Below are positions 9,061 to 16,021 of a stretch of DNA of 63,058 nucleotides, piece after piece. A program made the translations under genes and the position numbers. This DNA is from a virus, in IMG/VR virus record IMGVR_UViG_3300043410_000540, positions 1 to 63,058 of that record, one strand, 5' to 3'. Numbering within the stretch: the stretch's first letter is position 1; the number at the start of each line of letters is the position of its first letter. The notes beneath the pieces were generated by a model. The model was given only the letters and a program-made list of their open reading frames with translations, searched no databases and was not told the DNA's origin.

Positions 9061-9294
9061 ATGACAATGCCTGATGAAAGATACCGTGCCCTAAAGCAAG
9101 GTAGAAAACTATTAGAAGAACTATGCGATCCAGGTAAGACACCTAGAGTACCTAGCATAGTACGTGACCGAGCACGAGGCGCATTGAGACACTTTCCATC
9201 TGATTATGAATTAGATTGCATGGCAGACAAATGCCCAGACATGCTTGATAAGCAACCGTTTAGTGCGTATACTAACGGTACAAATAGACAATAA
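9061..9294 (+). CDS. BPSL0761-family-like small protein
   Basis: 77 residues. MTMPDERYRALKQGRKLLEEL and ARGALRHFPSDYEL match the pattern I know from the BPSL0761 family of small proteins, common in Burkholderiales genomes and prophages and of unknown function. TAAGGAG at 9048-9054 is an excellent ribosome-binding site. It sits between gp32 and UvsX; a link to replication or repair is possible only by position. Confidence 0.65.
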   Translation: MTMPDERYRALKQGRKLLEELCDPGKTPRVPSIVRDRARGALRHFPSDYELDCMADKCPDMLDKQPFSAYTNGTNRQ

Positions 9295-9313
9295 GTATAT
9301 ATAAGGAGTAGAA

Positions 9314-10387
9314 ATGGTAAAACCATTTGACGTAAGTAAGTTCCGCAAGGACATTACAAAAAGTATTGAAGGATTATCAATTGGATTTAATGACCCCACT
9401 GATTGGATTAGCACAGGAAACTATGCACTTAATTATCTCATTAGCGGTGATTTTAATAAAGGTATACCTCTTGGCAAAGTTACTGTATTCGCTGGAGAGT
9501 CTGGTTCGGGAAAGAGTTACATCTGTTCCGGGAACCTGGTTCGCCACGCTCAAGAGCAAGGTATCTTTGTTGTCCTCATTGATTCAGAGAATGCACTAGA
9601 CGAAACATGGTTGCATAACTTAGGAGTTGACACAAGTGAAGCTAAACTTCTAAAATTGAACATGGCTATGATTGATGACGTGGCTAAAACAATTAGTAAG
9701 TTCGTAGCTGATTACAAAACATTACCTACAGAAGATAGACCAAAAGTCTTGTTCGTTGTTGATTCACTTGGTATGTTGTTGACTCCAACTGACGTTAATC
9801 AGTTTGAAGCAGGTGATATGAAAGGTGACATGGGTCGTAAGCCTAAAGCACTTACAGCACTTGTTCGTAACACAGTTAACATGTTTGGTTCACTCGGCAT
9901 CGGCTTGGTAGCAACGAACCACACATACGCATCGCAAGATATGTTTGATCCAGATGATAAAATCTCTGGTGGTCAAGGTTTCATTTATGCAAGTTCTATC
10001 GTTGTTGCGATGAAGAAGTTGAAGTTGAAAGAAGACGAAGACGGTAACAAAGTTACAGACGTTCGTGGTATTCGTAGTGCTTGTAAGATTATGAAAACTC
10101 GCTATGCAAAACCATTCGAAGGTGTGCAAGTTAAGATTCCATATGACACAGGTATGAGTCCATATTCAGGTCTTGTTGATATGATTGAGAAAGATGAATT
10201 GTTGAAGAAAGAAGGCAACAGTTTAGTGTACACGGGCATTGACGGAGTTATCATTAAGAAGTTCCGCAAAGCATGGGAATCAAACACTGACGGTTGTTTG
10301 GATACAGTTATGTCAGAATATTCAACTAAGATGGCAAAGATAAGTAATGTAGATTTAACAAATGAAGAAGGAGAATCTACAGAATGA
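9314..10387 (+). CDS. uvsX: UvsX RecA-like recombinase
   Basis: 357 residues; T4 UvsX has 391. Walker A GESGSGKS lies at 61-68 and Walker B is in VLFVVDSLGML near residue 150; ATNHTY and GGQGFIYASSIVVAMKK follow the RecA-core order. The C terminus is acidic, as in T4. It forms filaments on single-stranded DNA and drives strand exchange and recombination-dependent replication, displacing gp32 with help from UvsY (encoded at 10633). AAGGAG precedes the ATG. Confidence 0.93.
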   Translation: MVKPFDVSKFRKDITKSIEGLSIGFNDPTDWISTGNYALNYLISGDFNKGIPLGKVTVFAGESGSGKSYICSGNLVRHAQEQGIFVVLIDSENALDETWLHNLGVDTSEAKLLKLNMAMIDDVAKTISKFVADYKTLPTEDRPKVLFVVDSLGMLLTPTDVNQFEAGDMKGDMGRKPKALTALVRNTVNMFGSLGIGLVATNHTYASQDMFDPDDKISGGQGFIYASSIVVAMKKLKLKEDEDGNKVTDVRGIRSACKIMKTRYAKPFEGVQVKIPYDTGMSPYSGLVDMIEKDELLKKEGNSLVYTGIDGVIIKKFRKAWESNTDGCLDTVMSEYSTKMAKISNVDLTNEEGESTE

Positions 10388-10632
10388 GTTTAAGTATCGT
10401 ATCAGAAGTTTGGGAAATATTGCGTGAGCATATTGACTTTAATGAACGCAGTGAAGCAGCCGACACCCTAGTGAATTATTTGATGGACAACAATTATGAA
10501 GTTGATGATATCAAAGACGAATTCAAGGACAAGGATATTACTAAGGCTTTGAAAGGTTATGCTGAACAGCATTTCCAAGAAGAAGAATACGAAGAATATG
10601 AAGACGAAGACCAAGACGAAGAATGGGATTAA
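10384..10632 (+). CDS. small acidic protein between UvsX and UvsY
   Basis: 82 residues. An N-terminal helical part (EVWEILREHIDF, EAADTLVNYLMDNNYEVDDI) is followed by an extreme acidic tail of D, E and Y. The start overlaps the UvsX stop as ATGA, with AAGGAG upstream inside UvsX. Similar acidic small proteins occur at this spot in other T4-like phages, from memory. The acidic tail could mimic DNA or bind UvsX; this is speculation. Confidence 0.6.
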   Translation: MSLSIVSEVWEILREHIDFNERSEAADTLVNYLMDNNYEVDDIKDEFKDKDITKALKGYAEQHFQEEEYEEYEDEDQDEEWD

Positions 10633-11091
10633 ATGGCAAACTGGTATACCCGAGTATCACAAGACTTATCAGTAATACCCGATTTCATTAACCATTACGA
10701 AGCCGAACTTGGTTCGGCTAGAAATGATGTGAAGATTTACGGCAATGTTGAAAAGAACATTGCCGCTTTACCCGGAGTTACTGAACACCGTTTCAACCAG
10801 CTTCAAGAGATTGAGGCTGTGTTGAATTATCTCAATATTCAATTACGGAAAATTCGCCGAAAACATTTTCAAAAGTATTTAGAAGCGTATAATAGAGCTT
10901 TAACAAGTCGTGATGCCGAGAAGTATGTCGATGGTGAACAAGAAGTTATTGACTTTGAAACCATTATTAACGAAGTAGCATTGTTACGTAATCGTTGGTT
11001 AGGTATACTTAAAGGCATTGAAGCAAAACAATGGCAGATGGGACATATTGTTCGTTTGCGTACTAGTGGAATGGAAGATATTTCAATATGA
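10633..11091 (+). CDS. uvsY: UvsY-like recombination mediator
   Basis: 152 residues against 137 in T4. Helical throughout, with NDVKIYGNVEKNIAALPG near the start matching the conserved N-terminal pattern (NVKLYSKW in T4), then RRKHFQKYLEAYNRAL and LRNRWLGILKGIEAKQWQMGHI at the end. UvsY loads UvsX onto gp32-coated single strands. The position one gene after UvsX strongly supports the assignment, which sequence alone would leave moderate. The ATG directly abuts the previous stop. Confidence 0.75.
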   Translation: MANWYTRVSQDLSVIPDFINHYEAELGSARNDVKIYGNVEKNIAALPGVTEHRFNQLQEIEAVLNYLNIQLRKIRRKHFQKYLEAYNRALTSRDAEKYVDGEQEVIDFETIINEVALLRNRWLGILKGIEAKQWQMGHIVRLRTSGMEDISI

Positions 11092-11873
11092 GTTTAAGTA
11101 ACGTTTCTTGGTCACCTACTATCACAATAGGTTCAGCCGCAAGTCAGCACACTATCAACATTTTAGATTCACTCAGTGGCTTGAATAGTGATTATCACAA
11201 AGTCAAAAGATACGAGGTGTGCGAATCACCCGAAGACACTCTTGCATTAAGCGTAACATGGAAGCGGTTACGTGATGCAGGCAAAAGCACTTCCGGTAAA
11301 ATATTGGATAGACAATTATTCGATGAAGTTACAGATGCTGACCGAGAAGAAGCTAAAGTAATTCGTGATTACTATAGCAAGAAGATTATGATGTGGAAAC
11401 TTAAGGGGGATAAACCCTTCACTCCGTATCGTGAAGACTTAAACAAGTTTGTCCATAGTGACGGTACGATTGTTCGCAATGACATGATGGGTTTAATTTA
11501 CTATCTTCCTATCTTCCATCAATATGACACTGAACTTGATGTAGTCAAGGACTTAGTAACTACGAATCAATCATTCAAGAAAATGGATGAGTCACATACA
11601 CCTAAGGTGATGACACTAACTGCATCATTGGAACCTCTCAAAAAGATTGCTAAGAAACGTAAACGTGCCACAACGATTGAGTATTGGTTCAAGGACAATA
11701 AAGTTAACTCAGCAGTTGTAATGACCCTTGACAAAAAGAACCCTCTAGAGCATATCTGGGAGAACGTTTTTAATACTGAAAAAGTATTACAAATTAAGGG
11801 TGCCTATTGCAGACGCAAACAAGACGAATTTGAATACTATAGTATTGATAACTGGACGCTCGAAAAGGCTTGA
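11088..11873 (+). CDS. unknown protein downstream of UvsY
   Basis: 261 residues, soluble, with no motif I recognise. Notable segments are KAKVIRDYYSKK-like helix near 95, GTIVRNDMMGLIYYLPIFHQY in the middle, and a basic KKIAKKRKRATTIEYWF stretch near 200 that could contact nucleic acid. It overlaps the UvsY gene by 4 nt (ATGA), so it belongs to the recombination operon. The TGA stop is embedded in the -35 element of the next promoter. Confidence 0.6.
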   Translation: MSLSNVSWSPTITIGSAASQHTINILDSLSGLNSDYHKVKRYEVCESPEDTLALSVTWKRLRDAGKSTSGKILDRQLFDEVTDADREEAKVIRDYYSKKIMMWKLKGDKPFTPYREDLNKFVHSDGTIVRNDMMGLIYYLPIFHQYDTELDVVKDLVTTNQSFKKMDESHTPKVMTLTASLEPLKKIAKKRKRATTIEYWFKDNKVNSAVVMTLDKKNPLEHIWENVFNTEKVLQIKGAYCRRKQDEFEYYSIDNWTLEKA

Positions 11874-11898
11874 CAAATAATCATTTTGGGCATATAAT
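11870..11898 (+). promoter_or_regulatory. consensus sigma-70 promoter
   Basis: TTGACA (11870-11875), 17-nt spacer, TATAAT (11893-11898): an exact consensus match in all three respects. The stop codon of the upstream gene is the TGA inside TTGACA. Drives the small gene at 11928. Confidence 0.9.
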
Positions 11899-11927
11899 AC
11901 ATGTATTGATTGATTAAAGGAGCATGT

Positions 11928-12134
11928 ATGTCGTTCGAAAAAGAAGTCCTCGCTAAAGTTGCTAAGATTCTCAAAGACGAAAATTCTGCTAGTTTTTTCT
12001 ATGGTACATTGTCGGTCGTTTGCTCCGAAGACGAAGCCCGCAAAGTCTATCACAAACTAGCTAAAGATTATAAGAATAAAGTACTCATTTCCAAGGATGG
12101 TTCTTACGGTTATTTGTTCGACTTTACGGCTTGA
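11928..12134 (+). CDS. small unknown protein under a consensus promoter
   Basis: 68 residues, starting MSFEKEVLAKVAKIL. AAAGGAG at 11916-11922 fixes this ATG rather than the upstream in-frame codon at 11910. The pattern, an N-terminal helix then SEDEARKVYHKLAKDY and two beta-like strands ending GYLFDF, suggests a compact alpha/beta fold. Flanked by two perfect sigma-70 promoters, it is probably abundant early, typical of host-takeover proteins. No family recognised. Confidence 0.7.
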   Translation: MSFEKEVLAKVAKILKDENSASFFYGTLSVVCSEDEARKVYHKLAKDYKNKVLISKDGSYGYLFDFTA

Positions 12135-12159
12135 CAATAAACCCAAAACATAGTATAAT
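12131..12159 (+). promoter_or_regulatory. second consensus sigma-70 promoter
   Basis: TTGACA (12131-12136), 17 nt, TATAAT (12154-12159). As at 11870, the -35 contains the previous gene's TGA stop, preceded by the same GGC. Drives the ATPase at 12186. Confidence 0.9.
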
Positions 12160-12185
12160 AACATCTTTACACACGAAAGGTTTCA

Positions 12186-13184
12186 ATGACTACAGTTCGC
12201 ATCGTTTCTGGCTCTTATCGCAACACCCCAGTTTCTAATCAAGTTTTCACATTAGTGAAAGGTTACCAACTAGGTGCTAAAGGTGGTTTCGTTACTGTGA
12301 AGAATGAGGGTCAGTTCCCGGGTCGTAGTGACGAATTGCGTATTCAAATTGATAATCAACAATGTATTGAATTTGGTGCAAGTATGCCTGAGGTAGTTGA
12401 GACTGTTAAAGAAACTGAGACAGAAGCAATGGATCGTATTGCCTCACGATTCGCAGTGCTTGATGAAATGTCTCGTGCCTGTATCGCAGGCGATATTCGT
12501 GCTATGATTGTGACAGGTCCTGCAGGTATCGGTAAGTCACACGGTGTTATCACACAGATGGAGAAAGCATCTATGTTTGACAAGATTCAAGGCAAGCGTC
12601 CTCGCTTTGAGATTGTCAAAGGTGCAATGTCAGGCATCGGCTTGTTCGCTAAGTTGTACAAATTCAGTGACAAGAAAAATGTCTTGGTGTTTGATGACTG
12701 TGACATTTGGGATGACCAAGATGCTGTTAACGTACTGAAGGGCGCTTTGGATTCAGGTAAGACTCGCCGTATCTCTTGGAACAAAGATAGTCGTTTGTTG
12801 CGTGACGAAGGTGTGCCAAACACTTTCAACTTTGAGGGTTCAATCATCTTCATTACAAACAAAACTTTCGATAGCAAAAAAGCAAGCAAGATGACACCTC
12901 ACTTGGATGCTCTCCAATCACGTAGTCACTTCTTAGACCTGACTGTTGATACTGAGCGTGACAAAATGTTGCGTATCAAGCAAGTTCACCGTGATGCTGA
13001 TGGTGGTTTGTTTGCTGACTATGACTTTACTCAGGAACAAACTGACGAAGTTATGGCATTCATTGAGGCTAATCATTCTAAATTGCGTGAAGTGTCTTTG
13101 CGTATGTGTTTGAAAGTTGCTGACCTCGTGAAGATTAGTGGTAACTGGCGTGAACTCGCTAAAGCAACTTGTATGAAAGGTTAA
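12186..13184 (+). CDS. AAA+ ATPase
   Basis: 332 residues. An N-terminal beta-rich segment of about 65 residues precedes an AAA+ module: Walker A GPAGIGKS at 111-118, Walker B VLVFDD ending at 171, sensor-1-like SIIFITN near 218, and an arginine candidate in ALQSRSHFLDL near 238. The C-terminal helical lid is present. GAAAGG precedes the ATG. Such single-domain AAA+ proteins are widespread in tailed phages without an agreed role; motor or remodelling activity on nucleic acid or protein is likely. It is not the clamp-loader ATPase gp44, which is not in the window. Confidence 0.8.
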   Translation: MTTVRIVSGSYRNTPVSNQVFTLVKGYQLGAKGGFVTVKNEGQFPGRSDELRIQIDNQQCIEFGASMPEVVETVKETETEAMDRIASRFAVLDEMSRACIAGDIRAMIVTGPAGIGKSHGVITQMEKASMFDKIQGKRPRFEIVKGAMSGIGLFAKLYKFSDKKNVLVFDDCDIWDDQDAVNVLKGALDSGKTRRISWNKDSRLLRDEGVPNTFNFEGSIIFITNKTFDSKKASKMTPHLDALQSRSHFLDLTVDTERDKMLRIKQVHRDADGGLFADYDFTQEQTDEVMAFIEANHSKLREVSLRMCLKVADLVKISGNWRELAKATCMKG

Positions 13185-13185
13185 T

Positions 13186-13437
13186 ATGAGAGAACGTATC
13201 AACGAACTTGCCATCAAAGCTGGCGGAATCTGGCAGGGTGGCTATGTTGAGCAGGCTAACGGTGATAGTGTCTACACTGACCGGAAGTTTGTGAGTGGTG
13301 GCGACATGGATGTAGAACAATTCGCCCGGTTGCTGGTGAAAGAATGTGCCATAATTGCTAATCGTGCAGATAATACTGAAACTGAGATACGGTGTATGTA
13401 TGATGTGATTACTGAACATTTCGGAGTTGAAGAATGA
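13186..13437 (+). CDS. FGVEE-family small protein 1
   Basis: 83 residues. Pattern: MRERINELAIKAGG at the start, EQFARLLVKECAII in the middle, ITEHFGVEE at the end. Paralogues lie at 13628, 13897 and 46431, and two unrelated proteins (13434, 46658) share only the end. The C-terminal codons GGA GTT GAA GAA TGA form the ribosome-binding site and overlapping start of the next gene. I recall this helical type from other phages; function unknown. Confidence 0.75.
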   Translation: MRERINELAIKAGGIWQGGYVEQANGDSVYTDRKFVSGGDMDVEQFARLLVKECAIIANRADNTETEIRCMYDVITEHFGVEE

Positions 13438-13631
13438 CTAAACTAACATACACTGAATGGTTTGAAAAATACGGCGGTAAGTTAAAAGACGGCGAATTTC
13501 AGACTGCACAAGAAATGATATCCGATTTTCAAAAATTACACGGACTATCTTTACAAAATGAAATTGATAAAATAAACCAATCGGAATATCAGTTATACCT
13601 AGAGCGGTTTGCCGCAGGAGTTGAAGAATGA
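13434..13631 (+). CDS. small protein ending in AGVEE
   Basis: 65 residues, helical and charged (TYTEWFEKYGGKL; QTAQEMISDFQKLHGL). Unlike its neighbours it lacks the FAELIVKEC core, yet ends AAGVEE, encoded by the same GGAGTTGAAGAATGA cassette. This points to exchange or convergence of the 3' end. Start is an ATGA overlap. Confidence 0.65.
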   Translation: MTKLTYTEWFEKYGGKLKDGEFQTAQEMISDFQKLHGLSLQNEIDKINQSEYQLYLERFAAGVEE

Positions 13632-13900
13632 ATGAACGAATTAAAGAACTTGCTGAACAGGCTGCGATAAGTTGTGGTTATTTTATTGGACCCAGGTTGT
13701 ACATGACACACGAAGAAGAAATGGAAAAGTTCGCCGAGTTGATGATCGTTGAGTTTACCGAGGCTGTAAAAGAAACTGCTACTCGTGTTGCTCAAACTGC
13801 ATTCAATGATGGTGAAGACGCAGTTGCAGTCCAAAAGCGAGTTGCTGGTGCGTTGCGGGTGTTGGATGTTATGCGTGAGCGTTTCGGAGTTGAAGAATGA
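13628..13900 (+). CDS. FGVEE-family small protein 2
   Basis: 90 residues: MNERIKELAEQAAIS, then EEMEKFAELMIVEFTEAVKE, then DVMRERFGVEE. The usual cysteine in the central KEC motif is absent, replaced by EFTE. Starts on an ATGA overlap with GGAG upstream within the previous gene. Confidence 0.75.
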   Translation: MNERIKELAEQAAISCGYFIGPRLYMTHEEEMEKFAELMIVEFTEAVKETATRVAQTAFNDGEDAVAVQKRVAGALRVLDVMRERFGVEE

Positions 13901-14145
13901 ACCACCGACTAGATGAACTTTATGAACAATCATTGTTATCTATCCCATACAGGATATGCCCCAACTCATACAAAGAGATAGATGATCCAGCGGGTGACCG
14001 CATTAGGAAAGTGTTTGATCCCGAAACATTCGCCGAGTTGATTGTCAAGGAATGCCATAGTGTTATTGTTAAATCTCACAGGGGGCACATGAATCCCGAT
14101 TTATCTTGGAATGCGGTTAAAGAACATTTTGGAGTTGAAGAATGA
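13897..14145 (+). CDS. FGVEE-family small protein 3
   Basis: 82 residues: MNHRLDELYEQSLLS, PETFAELIVKECHSVI, NAVKEHFGVEE. The middle is an insertion rich in P, R and D compared with its paralogues. Same overlapping ATGA arrangement with both neighbours. Confidence 0.75.
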   Translation: MNHRLDELYEQSLLSIPYRICPNSYKEIDDPAGDRIRKVFDPETFAELIVKECHSVIVKSHRGHMNPDLSWNAVKEHFGVEE

Positions 14146-14345
14146 CAGACTTTGAATTGGTACAACGTTTTCAATCATGGGAACGTGAACTTAATCAATT
14201 AGGCTACAAAGTGTCTGCAATTAATATGGGCTTTTATATTCATAATAACAAAGGTACGATTGTTGCTGACGTTTCTAGTGTAGATGGCTTGCGAGGATTC
14301 GCACAGGGTATTGAGTATATGAATTCATTAAAGGATAAAGAATGA
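14142..14345 (+). CDS. small unknown protein
   Basis: 67 residues. SWERELNQLGYKVSAI followed by short beta-like strands GFYIHNN and TIVADVSSVDGL suggests a small alpha/beta domain. ATGA overlaps link it to both neighbours. No family recognised. Confidence 0.6.
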   Translation: MTDFELVQRFQSWERELNQLGYKVSAINMGFYIHNNKGTIVADVSSVDGLRGFAQGIEYMNSLKDKE

Positions 14346-14662
14346 ACTTTGGATTATGGCTACTCAAGCGCATGAAGCGTAAAGTCTTCGGTGGTGAGTG
14401 GGGCTGGCTATACAAGTATCGTCAATTCATTCAAGAGGAAATGGCATTGTCTATTCTGATGACTGTCATCCTCGGCGCTATATGGACAATAGTAGTGGGC
14501 GTGATTTGTGCTTGGTTAATTGACAGCGGAGACACATTGCGAACAGTAATGAAGTGTGTGGTTGCTTGTCCTCCCTTGTTCTTTGTGTATAATTGGATCT
14601 ATGGGTTATATCAGATTTATGATACTGAACGAATGGCTACTTGGAATAGGCTTAAAGAATGA
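14342..14662 (+). CDS. small inner-membrane protein
   Basis: 106 residues. After a basic N-terminal segment (LLKRMKRKVF) come two membrane helices: about 33-61 (MALSILMTVILGAIWTIVVG onward) and about 70-92 (VMKCVVACPPLFFVYNWIYG). Positive residues before helix 1 suggest the N terminus is cytoplasmic. No lysis-gene context, and holin size is only loosely matched; a membrane role in takeover or exclusion is equally possible. Confidence 0.65.
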   Translation: MNFGLWLLKRMKRKVFGGEWGWLYKYRQFIQEEMALSILMTVILGAIWTIVVGVICAWLIDSGDTLRTVMKCVVACPPLFFVYNWIYGLYQIYDTERMATWNRLKE

Positions 14663-14892
14663 ATGAAAAAGAAAATACATTCAGAATCTTAAAGGATGAA
14701 ACACCTCTTATGAAAAGTTTTTGGTGTCGCATTGGCATTCATAACTGGACAATGTGGGGTGAACCTCAACAAGGTGTACATGAAAATGTGTTCCTTTCAA
14801 CTAAGCGTAAAGCGTTGTTCCAGTTTCGTCATTGCGGCAACTGTAATAAGATTAACAGAGGCAAGACGTTACTAGGTTCTATCTATCATTAA
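14659..14892 (+). CDS. small zinc-binding protein
   Basis: 77 residues. WCRIGIHNWTMW near 22-33 and FRHCGNCNKINRG near 55-67 give a Cys-x4-His...His-Cys-x2-Cys arrangement suited to one zinc. The protein at 26023 has the same layout (CRFGWHRWTSY then CHCADC), so they are paralogues in two separate small-gene clusters. Last gene of its operon; a strong terminator follows. Confidence 0.65.
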   Translation: MNEKENTFRILKDETPLMKSFWCRIGIHNWTMWGEPQQGVHENVFLSTKRKALFQFRHCGNCNKINRGKTLLGSIYH

Positions 14893-14908
14893 ATTTCAAT
14901 CACTTTCT

Positions 14909-14930
14909 GGGGACTTCGGTCCCCTTTTTT
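14909..14930 (+). terminator. rho-independent terminator with UUCG loop
   Basis: GGGGAC (14909-14914), TTCG, GTCCCC (14919-14924), then six T residues. Textbook form. Ends the operon running from 11870 or 12131. Confidence 0.95.
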
Positions 14931-14941
14931 CACCTCTAGTG

Positions 14942-14971
14942 TTGACTTCTGTGTACTAAAAGCTATATACT
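14942..14971 (+). promoter_or_regulatory. sigma-70-like promoter giving a leaderless mRNA
   Basis: TTGACT (14942-14947), 18 nt, TATACT (14966-14971). The ATG at 14978 sits at the expected +1, seven bases after the -10 end, and no ribosome-binding site exists between them. Confidence 0.65.
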
Positions 14972-14977
14972 AAGAGA

Positions 14978-16021
14978 ATGAAAAAAGTGAAACCTACAAC
15001 AAAAGAACAGTTAATATACTTTTTTATAACCAACGTAAGTTTAGGAACTTACGATAAAAGATTCTTGTCTAATATAGAATCAATGAGCCTCATTGAAGGA
15101 AAACCATTGACCTCTAACCAAGTAGCATTGTTAGATAAGATAATCGCTAGGTATAGTAGACAGTTATCTAAAATGGAAATCAACGTAGATGAAATGTTGG
15201 CACTGCCATGGAACCTACAACCGATTGAAAGTCTACCACAATTCACTGAGGCTCACTTGAATCTCATGGAGGATGTATTTCTACTACATAGTCCATATAA
15301 GAAAGAATTCATCGATGAATTCAAACAAGCTGACATTGATGGTAAGTGGAACAAAGAAGACCGGTGCTGGACATTCCCTGCGTGTACTCATTCATTAAGT
15401 ATAGCTACCTTTCTGATTGAAAAACATTATAACAAAGTAAACTACTGCGACCAAACTAAAGAGTTTATAAATACAGCTAGTGAGTACAAGGATATGAAAT
15501 ATTGGAATCCTACTTACAAGTATATCAACGGTTCATTCTATGTTGTAGCAACAAATCCATATCTTGAATCTGCAATTACAGATTTAGAATTTAACTTAGA
15601 CCTTTCAGTCTTAGCTAGATTAGTAAGATATGGTGTCACTATTGATGACACAGTATTGATGAAGTTCAGTGAAACGTATTCGGTTGATGAAATAGCCTTT
15701 GCTATAGATCCTAAACCCAAAGTAGAAATAAACGATGATTCTATCATAGACAAGTTACAATCAATTAAAACAGATTGTGTTGCTTTTATGGAACTCACCG
15801 GCAGTTCTAGTAATTTTTTCAAAGGGTTGAAAGAGCAACTAAACGACACTGACATGAAGCAATTAACACTATCAACCCGAGAGCCAGTCAATGATGCTTT
15901 CGTAGATAGTGAATACCCCGTGCTACTTGTATCTGGCTTTTGGACTAAATCCATGATGGATTCTCGTCAAGCTGCCAAAGTTATACACGTAGTAAACAGT
16001 AAACCAATTTTTATTAAATGA
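14978..16021 (+). CDS. unknown protein coupled to UvsW, with a HARP-like segment
   Basis: 347 residues. Most of it is unrecognised. Residues about 105-145 (SPYKKEFIDEF, GKWNKEDRCWTFPACTHSL) read like the HARP or SMARCAL1-type motif, where PYNPELV...KWDPEKKTWxFP is typical; that motif binds structured DNA next to SNF2 helicases. Here it stands beside, and overlaps by 4 nt, the SF2 helicase UvsW. I infer a DNA-binding partner of UvsW. Translation must begin leaderless if the promoter above is correct. Confidence 0.6.
   Translation: MKKVKPTTKEQLIYFFITNVSLGTYDKRFLSNIESMSLIEGKPLTSNQVALLDKIIARYSRQLSKMEINVDEMLALPWNLQPIESLPQFTEAHLNLMEDVFLLHSPYKKEFIDEFKQADIDGKWNKEDRCWTFPACTHSLSIATFLIEKHYNKVNYCDQTKEFINTASEYKDMKYWNPTYKYINGSFYVVATNPYLESAITDLEFNLDLSVLARLVRYGVTIDDTVLMKFSETYSVDEIAFAIDPKPKVEINDDSIIDKLQSIKTDCVAFMELTGSSSNFFKGLKEQLNDTDMKQLTLSTREPVNDAFVDSEYPVLLVSGFWTKSMMDSRQAAKVIHVVNSKPIFIK

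Noticed and set aside
12186-13184. Clamp-loader large subunit gp44
   Set aside because: It is an AAA+ ATPase, but I see no SRC motif or clamp-loader collar, and the N-terminal segment is unlike gp44.
14342-14662. Holin
   Set aside because: Two membrane helices alone are insufficient, and the gene lies in an early small-gene operon far from the endolysin.
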